In this document: positions 7,081 through 11,245 of the stretch, in pieces | Numbering within the stretch: the first letter of the stretch is position 1 | Layout: every line of letters begins with the position of its first letter | The notes under the pieces: generated by a model | What the model was told of the DNA's origin: nothing | Database searches by the model: none | What the model saw: the letters and a program-made list of their open reading frames with translations, nothing else | Made by a program: the position numbers and the translations under genes | Assembly (NCBI GenBank): GCA_017444325.1 | Contig: JAFSWV010000175.1 | Span: 1-11,245 of the forward strand | Direction: 5' to 3' | Source: a bacterium | GTDB taxonomy: Bacteria; Auribacterota; UBA3054 | DNA: 11,245 nucleotides

Positions 7081-8478
7081 ATGAACGATCTGACAAGAGA
7101 ATATACGGGAGTATCGCGCCTCTCCGGGCCTATCCTTGGCATAGGAGGAGTGGTGGGCGCCGGCTACGGCGAAGTCGTCGAGATAACGGGCCCTGACGGA
7201 ACGAACCGTCACGGCAAGGTCCTCGACGTAAGCAGCGATCTTACGCTCATCCAGGTCTATGAAGGGACCGGAGGCCTTTCTCCCAGCAGGACGAAAGTTT
7301 GCTTCAAGGGGCATTCTCTCACTGCGCGAGTCAGCGAGGAAATGCTCGGCCGCGTCTTCGACGGCCTCGGCCGCCCAATAGACGGCGGCGGCGAACCTTT
7401 CGGCGGCGTCACGCGTTCCATCGACGGCGAGCCCGTCAACCCCGTTTCCCGCGTCTATCCCAGGGAGTTCATCCAGACCGGCATCTCGTCAATCGACGGC
7501 ATGAACACGCTGATCCGCGGACAGAAGCTTCCCATCTTCTCCGGCAACGGTCTTCCGCACAACGAACTGGCGGCCCAGATCGTCCGCCAGGCCAAGATCG
7601 TGGACGGGGAAGGCAATCCCTTGAGCGACAAGTTCTCCATCATCTTCGCCGCCATGGGCGTCAAGTACGACGTCGCGCAGTATTTTAGAAAAGAGTTCGA
7701 AAGCTCCGGCGCCATCATGAACACGGCGATGTTCCTTAATCTCGCCAACGATCCTCCTGAAGAGCGCATCGTGACGCCGAGGATCGCGCTGACCTTGGCT
7801 GAGCATCTGGCTTTCGACTGCGGCCACCACGTCCTCGTCGTGCTGACGGACATGACGAACTACTGCGAATCGCTGCGCGAAGTCGCCATCGCCCGAGGCG
7901 AGGTGCCGAGCCGCAAAGGCTATCCCGGCTACCTCTACTCCGACCTGGCGAGCCTCTACGAGCGCACCGGCCGCGTCACAGGCAGCAAAGGCTCCATTAC
8001 GCAGCTGCCGATCCTTACGATGCCGAACGACGACATCACGCACCCGGTGCCCGACCTCACCGGCTACATCACGGAAGGCCAGATCGTAGTCTCAAGGGAA
8101 CTGCATGCCAAGGGCATTTATCCGCCCATCAACGTTCTCCCGAGTCTGTCGCGTATCATGAAGGACGGTATCGGCGAAGGCTACACCAGGAAAGATCATC
8201 CGAACTGGTCAAGCCAGCTCTACGCCGCTTACAGCCGGGTGGAGTACGTCAGGAGCCTGGCCTCCATTATCGGCGCCGAGGAATTGACCGACACCGACAA
8301 GGCTTACATGCGCTTCGGCGAAGAATTCGAGAACACTTTCGTCCGTCAGAGCTTCTCCGAAGACCGCTCCATCAGGGACACTCTTAGGATCGGCTGGGAA
8401 CTGATGAGCATCCTGCCTGAAAGAGAACTCACGCGCGTCAGCCGCGAGGAAATAGAAAAATATCTTCCCAAAAAATAA
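7081..8478 (+). CDS. atpB: V/A-type ATPase subunit B (non-catalytic nucleotide-binding subunit)
   Basis: One of the two alternating subunits of the A3B3 head of the rotary V/A-ATPase at the cytoplasmic face of the inner membrane. Its 465 aa match the family (about 430-470). The N-terminal barrel begins EYTGVSRLSGPIL (7-19). The RVFDGLGRPIDGG segment at 91-103 is followed by the site where catalytic subunits carry a P-loop; here it reads FSGNGLPHNELAAQI (153-167), lacking GKT, as is normal for subunit B. The region FAAMGVKYDVAQYF (189-202), the VLTDMTNYCESLRE segment (254-267), and PPINVLPSLSR (348-358) are diagnostic. The ATG at 7081 has AAGGA at 7070-7074, six bases away. It starts 23 bases after the tRNA-Leu. 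Unusually, no subunit A gene precedes it. Subunit B can help stabilise the head, but catalysis needs the A subunit, which must be encoded elsewhere. Confidence 0.97.
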   Translation: MNDLTREYTGVSRLSGPILGIGGVVGAGYGEVVEITGPDGTNRHGKVLDVSSDLTLIQVYEGTGGLSPSRTKVCFKGHSLTARVSEEMLGRVFDGLGRPIDGGGEPFGGVTRSIDGEPVNPVSRVYPREFIQTGISSIDGMNTLIRGQKLPIFSGNGLPHNELAAQIVRQAKIVDGEGNPLSDKFSIIFAAMGVKYDVAQYFRKEFESSGAIMNTAMFLNLANDPPEERIVTPRIALTLAEHLAFDCGHHVLVVLTDMTNYCESLREVAIARGEVPSRKGYPGYLYSDLASLYERTGRVTGSKGSITQLPILTMPNDDITHPVPDLTGYITEGQIVVSRELHAKGIYPPINVLPSLSRIMKDGIGEGYTRKDHPNWSSQLYAAYSRVEYVRSLASIIGAEELTDTDKAYMRFGEEFENTFVRQSFSEDRSIRDTLRIGWELMSILPERELTRVSREEIEKYLPKK

Positions 8479-8482
8479 CAAC

Positions 8483-8486
8483 AGGA
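8483..8486 (+). promoter_or_regulatory. Ribosome binding site that favours the ATG at 8496
   Basis: AGGA directly abuts the ATG at 8487 (no spacer) but is nine bases from the in-frame ATG at 8496. The second ATG is therefore the likelier start, and it also gives the cleaner signal peptide (MKTRF...). Confidence 0.55.
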
Positions 8487-8495
8487 ATGAAAAAT

Positions 8496-9077
8496 ATGAA
8501 AACTAGATTTACTGTTGCAGCCGTACTCTTCTTAATTTCATTCGGCGCTTTCGCCGGAACCTTGAAAGGCACGGTGACCGACGAGAACGATTCTCCCATG
8601 GCGGGCGTTGACGTCTCCGTCTGGGGCAAGGAAAGCATCAAGAGCAAGACCGATTCCAGAGGCCAATTCAAGATCACGAGCGACGATCTTGTGCCCGGCA
8701 ACCGCTACTCCGTGAAAGCGGAAAAGGACGGCTACATCATGTCCCAGGCTTCCTTCGGCACTGAGATGTACGAGGATGAAGAGGACATGGAGCCCCTGGA
8801 GATCACGATGAAGAAAGAGGATCCGGAACCGGAAACTCCCGCCACGGAAGCAAAGGATCCCGCTCTTAAAGGCGGTACTGTGACCGCTCCTTCTTCTGAA
8901 TCCGAATCCGAAGAAGAAGCCGTAAAGGAAGAAGAGACCAAGCCCGCCGAGAAGACGGAAGCCAAGCCCGCTGAAAAGGAAGAGGCCAAGCCCGCTGAAA
9001 AGCCCGCCGAGAAGACGGAAGCCAAGCCCGCTGAAAAAGAAGAAGCCAAACCTGCTGAAAAGCCCGCGGAGAAGTAA
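8496..9077 (+). CDS. Small exported protein: carboxypeptidase-regulatory-like domain plus KPAEK-repeat tail
   Basis: No named homologue is recognised. From the ATG at 8496 the protein has a signal peptide (MKTRFTVAAVLFLISFGAFA, likely cut before GTLKG). Next is an Ig-like beta domain of the CarboxypepD_reg type: GTLKGTVTDENDSPMAGVDV, then KTDSRGQFKI, and DGYIMSQASF, ending near LEITMKKED. The pattern 'G-x-V-t-D-e-x-g-x-P-l-a-G-v-x-V' is the family hallmark. The last third is low complexity: Pro/Glu/Ser linkers, then Lys-Pro-Ala-Glu repeats to the stop. It should be periplasmic or cell-surface, with the charged tail acting as a flexible extension, perhaps binding polymer or wall. It lies between subunits B and D of the ATPase (gaps 8 or 17 and 9 bases) although nothing in its sequence links it to that enzyme. 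The upstream in-frame ATG at 8487 would add only three residues. Confidence 0.85.
   Translation: MKTRFTVAAVLFLISFGAFAGTLKGTVTDENDSPMAGVDVSVWGKESIKSKTDSRGQFKITSDDLVPGNRYSVKAEKDGYIMSQASFGTEMYEDEEDMEPLEITMKKEDPEPETPATEAKDPALKGGTVTAPSSESESEEEAVKEEETKPAEKTEAKPAEKEEAKPAEKPAEKTEAKPAEKEEAKPAEKPAEK
8940..9074 (+). repeat. Tandem 60-base coding repeat (2.25 copies) encoding KPAEK-type units
   Basis: Two 60-base units (8940-8999 and 9000-9059) plus a 15-base remnant (9060-9074) end directly at the stop codon. The units are identical over the first 38 bases. They differ at four positions in all, each a third-codon-position change that leaves the amino acid the same (AAG/AAA twice, GAG/GAA, CCC/CCT). Each 20-residue unit contains three KPAE motifs separated by KTEA and KEEA. 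The pattern suggests duplication followed by selection on the peptide sequence. Confidence 0.9.
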
Positions 9078-9086
9078 GAGGTCTTT

Positions 9087-9704
9087 ATGATCCTCAAGAT
9101 GCCTCCTACAAAGTCCAATCTCTTCAAGCTGCAAAGCGAACTGAAATTCGCCAAAGACGGCTATGAGCTCTTGGACCGCAAAAGGGAAGTCCTGATTATG
9201 GAGATGATGCAAGTCATCCACGGGATCTCCCATTTGCAAAGGAGGCTCAACGAAGCGCTGCAGAAAGCCTACGGCGACCTTTACGACGCTTATGTCGAAA
9301 TGGGCTCCGAAGAGATAGAGCGGGCCAACTTCGCTTTCAGGGAACCCCTGGAAGTCAGCATGCGCGAGCATACCGTCATGGGCGTAATGCTTCCGGAGCT
9401 TGAATTGGAGAAAGCGCCGGAGTCCGCGGAACTGGGACTTCTCGGCACTTCCGAAAGCTTTGACTCCGCGGTCAAAAGCTTCTCCGACGTCGTGCCGCTC
9501 CTTTTGGAATACGCGAAAGCCGCGCTGACGCTCTCGCGCCTCGCAAAGGAAGTCCAGAAGACGCAGCGTCGCGTGAACGCCCTTGAGAACATCACTATCC
9601 CCAATGCCGGGGATACCATCAAATTCATCTCGGAATCTCTTGAGGAGGGGGAGCGCCAGAGCTTCTTCCAGCGCAAGAAAGTAAAAATGAATTTGCAAAA
9701 GTAG
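9087..9704 (+). CDS. atpD: V/A-type ATPase subunit D (central stalk)
   Basis: Part of the rotor stalk that turns inside the A3B3 head and couples ATP hydrolysis or synthesis to ion flow. At 205 aa it matches the family (about 200-215). Conserved signs are PTKSNLFKLQSELKFAKDGY (7-26) and ELLDRKREVLIMEM, forming one long helix of the stalk coiled coil, then the C-terminal helix QRRVNALENITIPNAGDTI (about 160-178) ending in EEGERQSFFQRKKVK. The start ATG at 9087 follows AAGAGGT at 9076-9082; M5 is an alternative but has poorer spacing. It lies nine bases after the repeat-protein gene. In many V/A-ATPase clusters subunits I and K follow D; here a universal stress protein gene follows instead. Confidence 0.95.
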   Translation: MILKMPPTKSNLFKLQSELKFAKDGYELLDRKREVLIMEMMQVIHGISHLQRRLNEALQKAYGDLYDAYVEMGSEEIERANFAFREPLEVSMREHTVMGVMLPELELEKAPESAELGLLGTSESFDSAVKSFSDVVPLLLEYAKAALTLSRLAKEVQKTQRRVNALENITIPNAGDTIKFISESLEEGERQSFFQRKKVKMNLQK

Positions 9705-9711
9705 GTGAAAC

Positions 9712-10128
9712 GTGAAACCGAAAAACATCCTGCTCTACGTAGACGCCAGCAAAGAATCCCGCGCCGCGCTTGACGTGGCCGTGGATTACTCCGGCCTGGA
9801 ATCGACCATCATAGCGGTGAACGTCGTGAACCGCCAGACGGTCATCCAGCTTACCCGCAGCGGCGAAATTAGCCTTGCGGAGGCCGAGGTCGAGCTGGAA
9901 GAAAACGGCTGGTGTTATCTATATGACGCCGAAGAAACAGCCAAAAGCGCCGGAGCGCAGATCGTCATTCTCCAGGAGTCCGGATATCCGGAAGAAGTTC
10001 TCCCGAGACTGGCCTCCGAATACGGCGTTGACCTCATTATAATCGGCCATGCTCCCGGTCTTGGACAGGCGAGCCTGGCTCAGCAATTAATCGAACACGC
10101 ACCTTGTGCGGTACTAGTGGTAAAGTAA
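9712..10128 (+). CDS. Universal stress protein (UspA family) with degenerate ATP loop
   Basis: Small cytoplasmic alpha/beta protein (138 aa, usual size about 140-150) of the Usp fold. It starts with the typical first strand NILLYVDASKESRAALDVAV (5-24) and ends with the typical last strand HAPCAVLVVK (129-138). The ATP-binding members have a G-x2-G-x9-G-S/T loop before that. Here the stretch IGHAPGLGQASLAQQLIEHA (111-130) is shorter and has no Gly-Ser/Thr, so ATP binding is doubtful and it may act as a non-nucleotide Usp. It begins with GTG, with AGGTGA at 9703-9708 overlapping the subunit D stop, and abuts the EIIA gene one base downstream. Usp proteins commonly sit near ion transporters; a regulatory role here is inferred from context. 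Confidence 0.9.
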   Translation: MKPKNILLYVDASKESRAALDVAVDYSGLESTIIAVNVVNRQTVIQLTRSGEISLAEAEVELEENGWCYLYDAEETAKSAGAQIVILQESGYPEEVLPRLASEYGVDLIIIGHAPGLGQASLAQQLIEHAPCAVLVVK

Positions 10129-10129
10129 C

Positions 10130-10600
10130 ATGATGAACGAACTGAAACTCTCCAGTCTCTTAACTCCCAAAAACATCCTTCTCGACGTGAAAGAGAAGGA
10201 AAAAGACGCTCTTCTGGCGAAGATCATCAAGACCTTTTCGGAAGTGAATAACATCGCTGATCCGGAAGCCCTGGCCAGGGAAGTGACGGAACGCGAAGCC
10301 CTCGGCAACACCGGCATCGGCCGCGGCATCGGCTTCCCGCACGCCAAATCCAGCCAGGTCGAAGAGATCTCCGTCCTTTTGGCCCGTCCCGCCCGCCCCA
10401 TCGAATACGGCGCGCTTGACGGCCTTCCGGTCAATCTGGTGATCCTTATCATCGCCCCCGATTCCGGCGACAACAACCAGTATCTCCACGCCATGGCGCG
10501 CATTTCCCGCCTCTTAGGCAAGAGCGAAGTGAGAGAGAAACTGGCCCAGGTCAAGACTCCCCAGGAAGCTATCGACACGATAGCGGCATTCGAGAACTAA
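10130..10600 (+). CDS. PTS EIIA domain protein, PtsN/fructose type
   Basis: Phosphoryl-accepting domain of the mannitol/fructose/nitrogen EIIA family, 156 aa as a stand-alone protein like PtsN. The site GIGRGIGFPHAKS (62-74) includes H71, the expected phosphorylated histidine, preceded by EREALGNTGIG. The later YLHAMARISRLL (about 118-129) matches the family's C-terminal helix. A stand-alone EIIA with no EIIB/EIIC near it usually regulates (for example potassium transport or stress control in PtsN systems) rather than imports sugar. It starts one base after the Usp gene, so coupling is likely; the SD is poor. An ATG also occurs at 10133. Target and phosphodonor are unknown. Confidence 0.93.
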   Translation: MMNELKLSSLLTPKNILLDVKEKEKDALLAKIIKTFSEVNNIADPEALAREVTEREALGNTGIGRGIGFPHAKSSQVEEISVLLARPARPIEYGALDGLPVNLVILIIAPDSGDNNQYLHAMARISRLLGKSEVREKLAQVKTPQEAIDTIAAFEN

Positions 10601-10607
10601 AAACAAA

Positions 10608-11245
10608 ATGCCCAATAACAAACTAGTCAGCGACGCCGCCTCCAACTTAGTCGAAAGCTACAAAGAGGACGGCAACATCAACCATATCGACGGACTGAAC
10701 CTGCCGAGCAGCGACGACATCGCCTCGCTTACCGAGGCGCTCTTAGCTCTCGTCCTTCCCGGCTTTTTCGGTTCCGAGCGTCTGACTAAAGCAAACTTCG
10801 CGGCGGTCACGGTCTACCGCCTTGAGGAAGTCAAGGCGAAACTAACCGAGCAGATCTTAAGAGGCATCAACTACGTCTGCAGGGGAGACGAACGCCCCGA
10901 CTGCGACAAGTCCCGCTGCGAAGCCAAAGCCGCTTCCCTTACGGAAGTCTTCCTCCTAACTCTTCCCAAAGTAAGATCCTTGATCAAGACCGACATCGAG
11001 GCCGCCTACGACGGCGACCCCGCCTGCTTCGCCAAGGAGGAAGTGATCCTCTGCTATCCGGGCTTTCAGGCCATCGCCATCCAGCGCCTTGCCCACGAGC
11101 TCCACTCCATGGGCGTTCCCCTTATCCCCAGGATCATGACGGAGTACGGCCACAGAAGGACCGGCGTTGACATCCACCCGGGCGCCAAAATAGGCGAACG
11201 CTTCTTCATCGACCATGCCACCGGCGTCGTTATCGGCGAGACCAC
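10608..11245 (+). CDS. cysE: Serine O-acetyltransferase (long N-terminal form), 3' end outside window
   Basis: Makes O-acetylserine from serine and acetyl-CoA, the carbon skeleton for cysteine. The visible 212 codons contain the helical N-terminal domain (about 1-150, including TDIEAAYDGDPAC at 128-140 and PGFQAIAIQRLAHEL at 151-165). Next is the start of the left-handed beta-helix: TGVDIHPGAKIGERFFIDHA at 185-204 with D188 and H203 matching the E. coli D143-H158 dyad, then TGVVIGET. The extra residues 1-110, with cysteines C91, C99 and C104 in a CRGDERPDCDKSRCEAKA segment, are longer than the E. coli N-terminus and are typical of a longer bacterial subfamily. The right part (hexapeptide repeats and cysteine-sensing tail) is outside the window. 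Start ATG is seven bases after the EIIA stop with no clear ribosome site. Confidence 0.93.
   Translation, partial: MPNNKLVSDAASNLVESYKEDGNINHIDGLNLPSSDDIASLTEALLALVLPGFFGSERLTKANFAAVTVYRLEEVKAKLTEQILRGINYVCRGDERPDCDKSRCEAKAASLTEVFLLTLPKVRSLIKTDIEAAYDGDPACFAKEEVILCYPGFQAIAIQRLAHELHSMGVPLIPRIMTEYGHRRTGVDIHPGAKIGERFFIDHATGVVIGET

Noticed and set aside
7537..7587. Loss of the P-loop GKT in the ATPase subunit
   Set aside because: Expected: subunit B of V/A-ATPases is non-catalytic and normally lacks it, so this is not a defect.
8940..9074. Short regular repeats considered as a CRISPR or non-coding array
   Set aside because: The repeats are tandem without spacers, stay in frame and encode KPAE units with silent changes, so they are protein-coding.
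8538..9728. Long minus-strand open frame of 396 codons across three plus-strand genes
   Set aside because: It mirrors the repeat protein, subunit D and the Usp start, all of which are recognised or well supported on the plus strand. Its composition (Phe/Leu/Gly-rich) is what the reverse of such Lys/Glu-rich codons gives.
1..11245. Sulfur-assimilation link between the HAL2-type nucleotidase at the left edge and serine acetyltransferase at the right edge
   Set aside because: They are about 10 kb apart, on opposite strands and in different operons; the shared theme is probably chance.

Overview
The window looks like chromosomal core sequence from a Gram-negative bacterium with GC-rich coding regions. 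It is most plausibly from the PVC superphylum, with Lentisphaerae or a relative as the best guess. The evidence is an outer-membrane secretin, a V/A-type rather than F-type ATPase, a eukaryote-like adenylosuccinate lyase and a HAL2-type nucleotidase. The taxonomic assignment is inference. No phage, insertion sequence, CRISPR array or classic defence gene is visible, and genes are tightly packed, mostly 1 to 25 bases apart.

Left half (1-6789), minus strand. One apparent operon reads right to left: a GspD-type secretin (848 aa), a single-pass membrane protein with a periplasmic coiled coil (337 aa, unrecognised), adenylosuccinate lyase PurB, an unrecognised 350-aa protein with a weak resemblance to BtrH_N/C39-like proteins, and a HAL2-type 3'(2'),5'-bisphosphate nucleotidase that runs off the left edge. 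Gaps are 20, 18, 1 and 1 bases. The last two junctions are of the stop-restart kind. Two of the genes start with GTG.

Centre (6790-6973). A 184-base divergent region carries one good sigma70-like promoter on each strand. The leftward one has an extended -10 and serves the secretin operon. The rightward one serves a tRNA-Leu(UAG) gene.

Right half (6974-11245), plus strand. The tRNA is followed after 23 bases, with no visible terminator, by V/A-ATPase subunit B. Next come a small exported carboxypeptidase-regulatory-like protein with a KPAEK-repeat tail, V/A-ATPase subunit D, a universal stress protein, a PTS EIIA of the PtsN/fructose type, and the start of a serine O-acetyltransferase cut by the right edge. 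Subunits A, I, K, E, C and F are absent from the window, so the ATPase genes are split or rearranged relative to usual clusters. The Usp and EIIA proteins are both of regulatory types often found near ion transporters, so a link to control of the ATPase is possible but unproven. The clearest points for a second look are the ATPase block with its embedded repeat protein, and the secretin with its unknown membrane neighbour.
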